In this document: positions 17,279 to 24,955 of the stretch, one piece after another
Layout of the letters: each line of letters opens with the position of its first letter
How positions within the stretch are numbered: position 1 is the first letter of the stretch
DNA from: Streptomyces albiflavescens
Lineage (GTDB): Bacteria; Actinomycetota; Actinomycetes; Streptomycetales; Streptomycetaceae
Assembly (NCBI RefSeq): GCF_014645835.1
Contig: NZ_BMMM01000002.1
Span: forward strand, 443,138 to 475,777
DNA length: 32,640 bases
Reading direction: 5' to 3'
The notes under the pieces: model-generated
The model's input: the letters and a program-made list of their open reading frames with translations, nothing else
What the model was told of the DNA's origin: nothing
Databases searched by the model: none
Translations under genes and position numbers: made by a program

Positions 17279-19840
17279 TCACACCCACGTCCGGGGGCGG
17301 TAACGGTTTGCACGTTCCACCAGGTCGATCCTCTCCTCGCCGCCCCGCGCGAGCCGGGCCAGCGTCCGGTACGAACGCTCGAGTCCGAAGCGGAGGCCAC
17401 GCTCGTCCAGCTCGCTGCCGAGCAGCACGCGTCCGCCTCCGGAGGCCGGAGCGGAACCCTGGCTACCGGAGAGTACCCAGTCCAGCGCGCAGCCAAGGAC
17501 TTCTGTGGACAACTGCTCGCGTCGCACCGCGTCGAGACCGTATCCGTCAAGGGCCTCGACCTGTCCGGCTGCCGCCGTCAGATCGTCCAGGAACGGCGCG
17601 GCCGCCGCCTCCTCGGCCATCCGCTGCCGCAGCCGCGCCCGTACGGCCGCGACCCGGGCCGCCGTGTAGTGGATCGACGACTCCGGTACGGATTCCAGCG
17701 TGCGTACGGCGCCACGGCGGTCGCCCGAGGCGAGCTGCACCCGGGCCAGGCCGAACGCCGAGCTCACATAGCTGGGGTCGGTCGTCCACACCAGGCGGTA
17801 ATACTCGGCGGCGTTGTCCAGCTGCCCGAGCACCTCCGCGCACAGGCCGAGGGCCAGCTTGGGCGCGGGCTCGCCGGGGAAGGCGTCGTAGATCGCGTCG
17901 AAGGACAGCGCCGCGATCTCGTGCTCCCCGGTGGCCAGCGCCGCGACGCCCCGGTACCAGACCACCCGCCAGTCGTCGGAGTGGTCCGCCTCCAGCGCCT
18001 CGATCGCCCTGGCCGCGCTGTTCAGTTCCCCCATCTCCAGGCGGGCCCGCAGCTCACGCAGGCGCAGCTCCAGCGAGCCGGTGGGCGCCGCGTGCAGTGC
18101 CGTGATCAGCTCCCCGGGCGCGGACGCCATCAGCCCCGCGAGGAAGCCCGCGTTGGGGTCGCCCGGGTCCACCCGGGGGATGGGCAGCGCGAGACAGGTG
18201 GCGGCGGCCGGTACGGGCTTGACCAGCATGCTCGGAGTCGCCGGGGGGAGGACGGCAGCGCCGTTCGTGCCGGCCGGCAGCTGAGACGCGCCCTTCTTGC
18301 CGCGCAGGGGGACCACCCGAGCCCCCAGCCGCGACACATCGCCGTCCAGCTTCCCGAACAACTCCGTGTCCGTGACCTTGAGCTCGGGTCCGAACAGGGT
18401 GGACAGCGCCGGGCGCGCCCGCCCCGTCTGGAGGGACACGACCTCCCTCAGCACACCGGTCAGCTGCTCGGACATCTCCTGCGCGGAGGCGAAGCGGCGG
18501 ACCGGGTCGGGGTCGGTGGCGCGGACCAGGAGCCGGTAGAAGGACTCGTACTGGCGGAAGACCTCGATGTTGTCCGGGTCGGGCAGGGAGTCCACGAAGA
18601 CGTTCGTGTAGCCCTGGAAGTCGAAGGTGAGGACGGCGAGCGTACGGGCGACCGTGTACAGGTCGGAGGCGACCGACGGCCCGACCTCCGCGACCTCCGG
18701 CGCCTGGTAGCCCACCGTGCCGTAGATGGCCGACTCGTCGTCGTCCATCCGTCGCACCGCGCCCATGTCGATCAGCTTGAGCTGGTCCTCGGTCTGGATC
18801 GCGTTGTCGACCTTGAAGTCGCAGTACAGCAGGTTGCGGCTGTGCAGATGGCCGAGGGCCTCCAGGGCCTCGATGCCGTACGCGCAGGCCTGCTCCACGG
18901 GCAGCGGGTCCCGCTTGCCGTCCGCCGTGCGACGGCCGGTGGCGATCTCCTTCAGCGACTTTCCGCCGACGTACTCCATGACGATGTACCCGTCCAGCGA
19001 ACCCGTCCGCTGGTCGAGGTGCTCGACGAAGTTGTAGATCCGCACGATGTTGGCGTGCTCGATCTCGGCGAGGAAGCGCCGCTCGGAGATCGCCGCCGCC
19101 ATCGCGTCCTGGTCGCCGGTGTCGAGGAGGCCCTTGAGGACCACCCAGCGGTCGGAGACGGCGCGGTCGACGGCGAGGTAGACCCAGCCGAGCCCGCCGT
19201 GCGCGAGACAGCCCACGACCTCGTACTGGCCGTGCACGATGTCGCCCGCGTGCAGCTTCGGCACGAACGAGTACGGGTGGCCGCACTTGGTGCAGAACCC
19301 CTCGGTGCGCCCGGCCCGCTCGCCGCGCGAGCGACCCACCGGAGCACCGCAGTCGGAGCGCGAGCAGAATCGCTTCCGCTCCGGGACCTCGGGGTTCTCC
19401 AGGACCATCTCGCGAGGGTCGGGCCGCGGCACGTCCGGGACCTCGACCAGACCGGCGCCGAGCCGGCCGCGTCCGGTGGAACCGGCGGTCGAACCGGAAC
19501 TGCGGACCGACACCGAGCGGCCCGTCGAGCTGCCCGACAGCGAGCGCGACAGACGCCCGGAGACCGAGCGCCGCGACTGCGAGGAGCGCGAGGACGTACG
19601 GGAGCTGGAGCGCGAACTGCTCCGCGCACTACTGCTGTTGGAGCCCCTGTTCGATCCCCGCGAGCCCTTGCCGCCCGCCGTGATCCCGGTCGGGGGCGAG
19701 CCCACCATCCCGTTCGACGAGACCACCGGCGCCAGGCCGCACGTGTCGCAGTACAGCTCGCCGCCGCCCACGTCCTCGTACGACCCCGAGCAACCGGGGC
19801 GCTGGCACTTCTGCTGCCCACCCACAGCCTGCTGACTCAC
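17279..19840 (-). CDS. pknG: PknG-like Ser/Thr protein kinase with TPR C-terminus
   Basis: An 853-residue soluble kinase. Residues 12-34 hold a zinc ribbon (CQRPGC...CDTC). About 60-120 is a Ser/Arg-rich tract. About 159-186 is a rubredoxin-like Cys set (C159, C164, C183, C186) leading into YSFVPKLHAGDIV, as in Mycobacterium PknG. Kinase domain: glycine loop AHGGLGWVYLA, K236 in VVLKGL, YCDFKVDN with catalytic D341, LIDMGAV replacing DFG (as in PknG), and the APE-like QAPEVAEVGP. From about 490 to the end is an alpha-helical TPR region with repeated E-x-A-Y-x-F-type helices. Start GTG overlaps the upstream stop (GTGA) with GGAGGGGGG before it. Mycobacterial PknG phosphorylates GarA; no GarA gene is in this window. 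Confidence 0.93.
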   Translation of the reverse strand: MSQQAVGGQQKCQRPGCSGSYEDVGGGELYCDTCGLAPVVSSNGMVGSPPTGITAGGKGSRGSNRGSNSSSARSSSRSSSRTSSRSSQSRRSVSGRLSRSLSGSSTGRSVSVRSSGSTAGSTGRGRLGAGLVEVPDVPRPDPREMVLENPEVPERKRFCSRSDCGAPVGRSRGERAGRTEGFCTKCGHPYSFVPKLHAGDIVHGQYEVVGCLAHGGLGWVYLAVDRAVSDRWVVLKGLLDTGDQDAMAAAISERRFLAEIEHANIVRIYNFVEHLDQRTGSLDGYIVMEYVGGKSLKEIATGRRTADGKRDPLPVEQACAYGIEALEALGHLHSRNLLYCDFKVDNAIQTEDQLKLIDMGAVRRMDDDESAIYGTVGYQAPEVAEVGPSVASDLYTVARTLAVLTFDFQGYTNVFVDSLPDPDNIEVFRQYESFYRLLVRATDPDPVRRFASAQEMSEQLTGVLREVVSLQTGRARPALSTLFGPELKVTDTELFGKLDGDVSRLGARVVPLRGKKGASQLPAGTNGAAVLPPATPSMLVKPVPAAATCLALPIPRVDPGDPNAGFLAGLMASAPGELITALHAAPTGSLELRLRELRARLEMGELNSAARAIEALEADHSDDWRVVWYRGVAALATGEHEIAALSFDAIYDAFPGEPAPKLALGLCAEVLGQLDNAAEYYRLVWTTDPSYVSSAFGLARVQLASGDRRGAVRTLESVPESSIHYTAARVAAVRARLRQRMAEEAAAAPFLDDLTAAAGQVEALDGYGLDAVRREQLSTEVLGCALDWVLSGSQGSAPASGGGRVLLGSELDERGLRFGLERSYRTLARLARGGEERIDLVERANRYRPRTWV

Positions 19841-21168
19841 GATTCCCCCCTCCGGTCCACCCGGTCACTGGGTCCGCCCTGCTCGGGCACCCGCGGGCTC
19901 AACAGGTCGGCGGCCGCCCGCTGGTAGCGCAGCACGGCCTCCTCCGCGACCCGCAGATCGCAGGGCGCGCTCCACAGCATGCGCCGCGCCGCGTCGTAGC
20001 GCTCCACGAGGAACGGGTCCTCCGCGAGGCCGTGCCGGGCGACCTTCGCCTTGTACGCGTCGAGGCGGCCGCGCAACTCCGCGCGGACCGCCAGCGGCGC
20101 GGTGACCGCGGTCAACGACTCGCGGGCGCGCAGGAGTTCGTCATCCGCCTTCTCCTCCAGCGATTCCAGAAGCGGGGAGAGACGGTGCCACTGCGCATGC
20201 CTGCGGTACTCGGCGGCCGTCGCCAGCTGCTCCTGCAGCGCGGTCGGCGGACCGCTCACGGCCGGCACTTCCGAGGCGGCGATCTTCGCGAGCACCTCAC
20301 CGCGGGCGCTGCGCGCCTCGGCGAGCGTGCGGTCCGCACGGCTGAGGACGTCCCGCAGCTTCACCAGTCGCGCCTCGGCGTCCTGCCGGACGGTGAGCAC
20401 CGCGTCGATCTCCCGGCGCACGTCCTCCAGGGCGCGCGCCTCGCGGTCGTACGTCGTCGTGTCCGGGCGTCCGCCGCCGGGAGCGGAACTCCCTTGCGCG
20501 GGCGCCCAGAAGGCCAGCGGATCGGAGACGACACGCTCGCGCAGCGTGGTGAGCGTGCGGGTGATCCGCTCCAGGTCGTCGCCCGCCGGGTGCTCGCCGG
20601 GGCGTACGCCCACGGAGTGCGCGAGCTGGCGGGTGCGCTGGAGCTCCGCGGCCAGTAAATCGATCCGGGCGGGCAGCGCGGACCAGACGGCGTCCGCGGC
20701 GACGACCATGTCCAGCGACGACGCATACAGCTCGTTCATCCGCTCCACGAGCGCGGCCAGCGAGAACTGCTCGCTGAGCTTGCTGCTGCCGGCCAATGTC
20801 GGCGCGTTCGCCGTGGCGGTGGCACTGCCCGCGACCGTGACGCTCTCGCCGCGCAGCAACTCGGTCAGCTCGACCAGGTCGTCACGGCTGGACCAGCGTC
20901 TGCGGGAGCGGATGTCGCGGGCGGAGCGCAGCGCGTCCGTATACGCGTCGAAGTAGGCCCACAGCAGGGTGATCGACGCTTCCGCGGACGTCCAGCGCTC
21001 CTTGGTCGTGCCCGTGAGCTCGGCGCCTTCCAGGAGTCTGCGGCCCGCGTGGTCCTGCAGGGCGAGGAGCGAGGTCTCGATGGCCTCGTGCTCCGCGCCG
21101 AGCCGCGCCAGCGCACGGTCCACCTCGTCCCGGTCCATCACCGGCCCGGGGGGTCCCGTGACGCCCAT
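19837..21168 (-). CDS. Helical protein of the PknG cluster, unknown function (contains TTA codon)
   Basis: A 443-residue, mostly alpha-helical soluble protein, rich in Ala, Arg, Glu and Leu, with likely coiled-coil stretches at about 20-45 and about 255-320 (YDREARALEDVRREIDAV..., KLRDVLSRADRTLAEARSA). No named domain is recognised. It sits between the amino-acid sensor genes and the kinase, and its stop overlaps the kinase start, so it should be made together with the kinase. It may act as a linker between the GlnX membrane sensor and PknG, which is inference only. Codon 171 (20658-20656) is TTA, the only one found in the cluster. ATG start with AGGTG before it. Confidence 0.85.
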   Translation of the reverse strand: MGVTGPPGPVMDRDEVDRALARLGAEHEAIETSLLALQDHAGRRLLEGAELTGTTKERWTSAEASITLLWAYFDAYTDALRSARDIRSRRRWSSRDDLVELTELLRGESVTVAGSATATANAPTLAGSSKLSEQFSLAALVERMNELYASSLDMVVAADAVWSALPARIDLLAAELQRTRQLAHSVGVRPGEHPAGDDLERITRTLTTLRERVVSDPLAFWAPAQGSSAPGGGRPDTTTYDREARALEDVRREIDAVLTVRQDAEARLVKLRDVLSRADRTLAEARSARGEVLAKIAASEVPAVSGPPTALQEQLATAAEYRRHAQWHRLSPLLESLEEKADDELLRARESLTAVTAPLAVRAELRGRLDAYKAKVARHGLAEDPFLVERYDAARRMLWSAPCDLRVAEEAVLRYQRAAADLLSPRVPEQGGPSDRVDRRGES

Positions 21169-21246
21169 CGATCACCTCTCGCTCTCCGTCGTTCCCTGTG
21201 CGCCTGTCCGGTGCGCCCGGGTAACTCTCCAGTCGTATCAGGTCGG

Positions 21247-22263
21247 TTACTTGTACTTCGCCGCGGGCGGGTTCGCCGACTCGGAGTCGGCGCCCAGGGT
21301 CGGGGACAGCCACTTGTCGTACGACGCGCGCCAACCGCTCTTGCGGTAGTCCACGAGGACCTGGTTGACCCGGCGTACCAGATCGTCGGCGTCCTTCTTC
21401 ATCGCCACGCCGTAGTACTCGGTCGTGAAGCGGTCGCCCTTGAGTTCCACCGTCGGGTCCTGTGCGGCCTGGCTCGCGGCGAGCGCGCCGTCGGTCACCA
21501 CAGCGTCGACCTCGCCGAGCTGCAGCCGCACCAGGCAGTCGAGCTGGTTGGGGACGGTGGTGGATATGTCGGCGGAGGGGACGAGCTTGCCGGAGCCCTG
21601 GTCCGCCTTCAGCTTGTCGTTGGCGGTGGAGCCCGACGCCGAGCAGATCTTCTTGTTCGCCAGGGACTTGTCGTACCCCGTGATGTCCGAGGTCTTCGGG
21701 GCCAGGACCTGCTGGCCGGTCAGGAAGTAGGGCGCGGAGAAGGCGACGTCCTTCAGGCGTGCGCAGTTGATCGTCATGGTGCGGACCACCATGTCGACCT
21801 GACCGTCCTTGATCGCCGGGACGCGCTGGATGGTGGGGATGGCGTGGAACCGGACGGCGTTCGGGTCGCCGAGGATCTCCTTCGCGATCTCGTGTGCGAG
21901 ATCGATGTCGAAGCCCTCCAGGTCGCTGCTCTTCTTCGTGCTGTTCGGATCGCGGTAGCCCCAGCGGTAGCTGTTCTGGTCGACGCCGACCGACAGATAG
22001 CCGCGCTTCTTGATGGCCGTGATCGTCGTGCCGCTCTCGTCGCTGGACGGCGAGAGGCTCTGGTCCTGCGGGGCGGTGCAGGTGTCCTCCTTCACCTGGG
22101 TGCCCTCGGCCACACCCTGGCCGCCGATGCCCGTGCTGCCGTCCCCGCGCGCGTTGCTCAGCGGCAGCAGCAGCGCGAAGACCGCGGCGAGGGCGCAGGC
22201 GACGGCCATCGCGCCCACGCCGCCCCAGCCCTTCAGGCTCGCCCTCAGGCGTCGTGCCGTCAT
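21247..22263 (-). CDS. glnH: GlnH-like extracytoplasmic amino-acid binding protein
   Basis: A 338-residue family 3 solute-binding protein. After the N-terminal hydrophobic segment (about 14-36) and a spacer comes the SBP core: RGYLSVGVDQN, LEGFDIDLAHEIAKEILGD, IPTIQRVPAIKDGQVDMVV, PYFLTGQQVLA, LGEVDAVVTDGALAA and YYGVAMKKDADDLVRRVNQ. These are the usual motifs of polar amino-acid (Glu/Asp/Gln) binding proteins. No lipobox fits: the only early Cys lies within the hydrophobic stretch, so it may be anchored by an uncleaved helix or cleaved by signal peptidase I. Start ATG 22263, 14 bases after GlnX, with a GGGGAG SD. No ABC permease or ATPase lies nearby, matching a sensing rather than an uptake role. 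Confidence 0.88.
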   Translation of the reverse strand: MTARRLRASLKGWGGVGAMAVACALAAVFALLLPLSNARGDGSTGIGGQGVAEGTQVKEDTCTAPQDQSLSPSSDESGTTITAIKKRGYLSVGVDQNSYRWGYRDPNSTKKSSDLEGFDIDLAHEIAKEILGDPNAVRFHAIPTIQRVPAIKDGQVDMVVRTMTINCARLKDVAFSAPYFLTGQQVLAPKTSDITGYDKSLANKKICSASGSTANDKLKADQGSGKLVPSADISTTVPNQLDCLVRLQLGEVDAVVTDGALAASQAAQDPTVELKGDRFTTEYYGVAMKKDADDLVRRVNQVLVDYRKSGWRASYDKWLSPTLGADSESANPPAAKYK

Positions 22264-22277
22264 CGCCGCTCCCCCTC

Positions 22278-23735
22278 TCACCGGTACTCCGAAAGCCTGC
22301 GCCCGATGCCGAGCAGCGCGCCCGCCGCGGCGAGCACCGCGAGGACCGCCGCGCCCACCGGGAGGCCGGTCATCGCGTCCCGGCCGCCGCCCGCCGCCTG
22401 CTTGAACTCGCTCTCCTCGTGCGTCAGGGCGAGCGCCAGATTCTTGTCGACGCCGTCGAAGCACTCGCCCGTCGGCTTGTCGCTCTTGGAGCCGATCACC
22501 TTGTTCAGAGCGCCCTGGTAGTCGCCCGCGTCGTCGGCCGCGCGGGCCTCCTTGTGGCGGGACTTCCAGACCTTCATGTTGCCGGTGGCGGCCTGCACGG
22601 GTTCCTCGCCCGCCTTGTCGTCGGCGAGGTCCGCCGCCAGGGCCAGGTCCTTGGTGAGCGTCTTCATGTCCTGCTGGAAGTCGTAGTCGAAGGCGTCCAC
22701 CGTCGTCGTGCCGTCGGCCAGCGTCTTGGTCTCGGCGCCGCGGCTCACCAGAGTCAGGTTCTCGTTGCCCCGCGCGTTCAGGGAAGCGATGCGGGCGTCG
22801 TGCAGCACGTTCAGTGAGCGGACACCGTGGTCGTAGGACTCGTCGAGTCCGGCGCGCGCGACGCTGTGCCCGACGACGAGCCACAGCAGCACCACCGTGG
22901 AGGCGGCGGTGGCGGCGACCATGCCCTGGTTCAACACCCGGTTGGTCCGCCGGTAGTTGCGGCGCTGTGCCCAGACGAGGCCGCCGAGCGCGAGCACGCC
23001 GAGGCCGATGGCGGCCCACGGGTAGGGCTTCGCGTCGGCGTAGTCGGCGCTCAGCCGCTGGTTCTCCCGCTTGTAGAGATCCTCGGCCGCCGGGAGCATC
23101 TGCTGCTGCATCTTCTCGTTCGCGTACCGCAGATAGGCGCCGCCGAGCGGGAAGCCCTGCCGGTTGTTGGCGCGGGCGCGCTCGATGAGGCCCTTGTACT
23201 CGGGCAGCAGCTTGTTCAGTTTGGAGATCGTGTCCGCCGAGGGGGAGCCCGGCTCCGAGCTGTTGGCCGCCGTGATCAGTTTCCCGGCGGCGGTCTTGAT
23301 GTCCAGCTCGTACCGGTCGCGGGAGGACTTCGTCTCCTGGCCGCCGGCCAGGAAGCCGCTGGACGCCGCCGTGTTGGCGTCGGCGAGCGAGCGGTAGATG
23401 TCGGCGGCGCTCGCGCTCAGCGGCTGGCTGCTGTGCAACACGTCGTCCGCGGCGGCCGAACGCTCCGTCATCTGCCAGGCGGTAACGGCGCCGAACGCGA
23501 CGACCAGGAGGGCGAGGACGGCGCCGATGATGCGCAGCCGGCCCGGCTCCGTCGTCGCCGTGGCGCGCAGCTGGTCGACGCCTTCCGCCCATGCCGTACG
23601 GCGCGCGGGCGCGGTGCCCGGCGTCGCCGGCCCGCCCCGCGGTGCCGCGGGACCGGCTTGCGGCGGCACGCCCGGCATCGTCGGCGCGCCGGCCGGTGCC
23701 GGTGGCGCCGCACTGCCCTTCGGCGGGTATGTCAC
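22278..23735 (-). CDS. glnX: GlnX-like four-helix membrane sensor protein
   Basis: A 485-residue membrane protein. Cytoplasmic Pro/Gly/Ala-rich N-terminus (1-45), TM1 about 68-88, extracytoplasmic helical domain about 90-235, TM2 about 238-256, TM3 about 271-290, second extracytoplasmic helical domain, TM4 about 455-478 with a short basic tail. The paired four-helix sensing domains and location directly before a GlnH-like protein and PknG match mycobacterial GlnX, which passes aspartate/glutamate binding by GlnH to PknG. Sequence identity could not be measured here; the call rests on topology and gene order. GTG start preceded by GGGGGAGG. It is probably the first gene of the seven-gene transcript. 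Confidence 0.82.
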   Translation of the reverse strand: MTYPPKGSAAPPAPAGAPTMPGVPPQAGPAAPRGGPATPGTAPARRTAWAEGVDQLRATATTEPGRLRIIGAVLALLVVAFGAVTAWQMTERSAAADDVLHSSQPLSASAADIYRSLADANTAASSGFLAGGQETKSSRDRYELDIKTAAGKLITAANSSEPGSPSADTISKLNKLLPEYKGLIERARANNRQGFPLGGAYLRYANEKMQQQMLPAAEDLYKRENQRLSADYADAKPYPWAAIGLGVLALGGLVWAQRRNYRRTNRVLNQGMVAATAASTVVLLWLVVGHSVARAGLDESYDHGVRSLNVLHDARIASLNARGNENLTLVSRGAETKTLADGTTTVDAFDYDFQQDMKTLTKDLALAADLADDKAGEEPVQAATGNMKVWKSRHKEARAADDAGDYQGALNKVIGSKSDKPTGECFDGVDKNLALALTHEESEFKQAAGGGRDAMTGLPVGAAVLAVLAAAGALLGIGRRLSEYR

Positions 23736-23751
23736 TTGACCTCCCCCATGG

Positions 23752-23841
23752 TCATCCGTAGCTCACCTCCGTCCCGTGCGCGGGAAGCACGGACAGCGGG
23801 CAGAGGAGTACGGCCGCAAGTATCGCCGCCGGGACTGACAT
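23752..23841 (-). CDS. Possible 29-residue hydrophobic leader peptide upstream of glnX
   Basis: A short open frame, MSVPAAILAAVLLCPLSVLP plus nine residues, starts at an ATG and ends 16 bases before the glnX start codon. It is hydrophobic and its third positions are mostly G or C. A weak AAGG lies about 9 bases before the start. It could be a small membrane peptide, a translational leader, or chance. There is no other support. Confidence 0.25.
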   Translation of the reverse strand: MSVPAAILAAVLLCPLSVLPAHGTEVSYG

Positions 23842-23934
23842 CCGCACAGGCCTTGACTCGATCTTGTTCGGATCGCAGCGCACTTGTCGAATTCCGGCGC
23901 AGGGCAAGGCTCCCGCACCACCCCCCTTCCCATG

Positions 23935-23962
23935 AATACGCCGTTCGGATCTGTTCGGTTCC
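23935..23962 (-). promoter_or_regulatory. Candidate ECF-type promoter for the glnX cluster
   Basis: On the minus strand GGAACC (23962-23957) is followed after 16 bases by CGTATT (23940-23935), which resembles the GGAAC-N16/17-CGT pattern of ECF sigma factors. It lies about 200 bases before the glnX start. A 9-base direct repeat GTTCGGATC occurs at 23866-23874 and 23943-23951. Match by eye only. Confidence 0.35.
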
Positions 23963-23981
23963 CGCGCCGTCGCCGCCGCGT

Positions 23982-24449
23982 TCACAGCAGGCCGGTCAGC
24001 CGCCGCAGACTGACCTCCCCCTCGCGCCGTACACCCAGCGGCACCAGCGCGGCGCGCCCCGGCACCCGCACGCCTCCGGTGAACGCCACCCGGGTGCCGT
24101 CTCCGTCCGGCGCCGCGGCGGCGCCGATCAACAGGAACCGGCTCTGCAGCCAGCACCAGCCCGGCCGCTGCTCCCCGCGCAGCAGGGCCCGCATTCCGTA
24201 CCTGCTGCGGGCCAGCGCCTCGACGCGGGCACCGTCCCGCCGCAGGATCCGCAGCCTCCGCATGTCGGGCGTGACGCGTCCGAAGCCACCCTCCAGATCG
24301 CCCAGCAGGGCCCATACGCGCTCGTACGGGGCGGCGACGACGCCCTCGGTGACATGGGCGCCGCGGATGCCGGCGGCGAGCACGTGCAGCCGCCGCACCG
24401 GGTCGAGGTCGGCGACGGGCCAGTGGCCGGTCGTGTCGCGTCCGGTCAT
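23982..24449 (-). CDS. SRPBCC (START/Bet v1-like) domain protein
   Basis: A 155-residue protein starting at the ATG that overlaps the sigma factor stop (ATGA), hence translationally coupled. The central part VTEGVVAAPYERVWALLGDLEGGFGRVTPDMRRL is the typical first strand and helix of the SRPBCC ligand-binding fold. It is followed by beta strands (ARVEALARSRYGMRALLRGE; GWCWLQSRFLLIGAAA; GTRVAFTGGVRVPG) and a C-terminal helix. No membrane segment. Coupling to a sigma factor suggests a regulatory or ligand-sensing role, but this is not an ordinary anti-sigma factor fold. The ligand is unknown. Confidence 0.78.
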   Translation of the reverse strand: MTGRDTTGHWPVADLDPVRRLHVLAAGIRGAHVTEGVVAAPYERVWALLGDLEGGFGRVTPDMRRLRILRRDGARVEALARSRYGMRALLRGEQRPGWCWLQSRFLLIGAAAAPDGDGTRVAFTGGVRVPGRAALVPLGVRREGEVSLRRLTGLL

Positions 24450-24955
24450 GAGGTCCACGCCTTCCGGAAGGTGTCCCGTGCCCGGTGCAGCCGGGACTTG
24501 ACGGTGCCGACGCGGAGGCCGAGCAACTCGGCCGCGGCCCGCTCGTCCAGGCCCTCCACGTCGCGCAGGACGAGCACGGCCCGGTGCTCGGGGGAGAGCC
24601 GGTCCAGTACGTCCCTGATGTCGGCGGCGAGTTCGGGGTCGCCGCGCGAGGGCAGGGTGCTCAGATCGGCGGGCACCGCGCGTGCGGCGCGCCGGGCCAG
24701 CCGGACCGCCTCGCGCACCGCGATGGCTCGGGCCCAGCCGCGCAGCGCGCCCGGGTCCTTGAGGGAGCGTAGCGAGCGGAACACCGCGACCAGCGCCTCC
24801 TGTGCGGCGTCCGGCCCTTGGTCCAGCGCGATGGGGCCGCAGATGCGGCCTACGTAGGGGGCCAGTTCGTCCAGCAGTTCGGCCATGGCGAGGGTGTCGC
24901 CGCGCTGGGCGGCGCGCACCCGGCGGACCGTTTCCTCATCGGACACGTACGGCAT
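24446..24955 (-). CDS. ECF-type RNA polymerase sigma factor
   Basis: A 169-residue sigma-70 family protein with only regions 2 and 4. Region 2 is at about 15-85 (AQRGDTLAMAELLDELAPYV... DAAQEALVAVFRSL...LRGWARAIAVREA). Region 4 is at about 112-165 (DVLDRLSPEHRAVLVLRDVEGLDERAAAELLGL, then GTVKSRLHRARDTF), including the recognition helix. There is no C-terminal extension. The ATG at 24955 is adjacent to GGGAAG; a GTG three codons later (24946) would have a better 9-base spacing, so the start is uncertain. The 5' end overlaps the DUF3995 gene by about 20 bases, and the 3' end overlaps the SRPBCC gene. No zinc-binding anti-sigma gene is nearby. Confidence 0.93.
   Translation of the reverse strand: MPYVSDEETVRRVRAAQRGDTLAMAELLDELAPYVGRICGPIALDQGPDAAQEALVAVFRSLRSLKDPGALRGWARAIAVREAVRLARRAARAVPADLSTLPSRGDPELAADIRDVLDRLSPEHRAVLVLRDVEGLDERAAAELLGLRVGTVKSRLHRARDTFRKAWTS

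Noticed and set aside
15752..19927. Long forward open frame of 1391 codons
   Set aside because: Antisense to the phosphatase and the PknG-like kinase; a by-product of high GC.
22264..23592. Upstream extension of the GlnH frame
   Set aside because: Arg/Gly-rich shadow of the GlnX-like gene; the signal segment and SD place the start at 22263.
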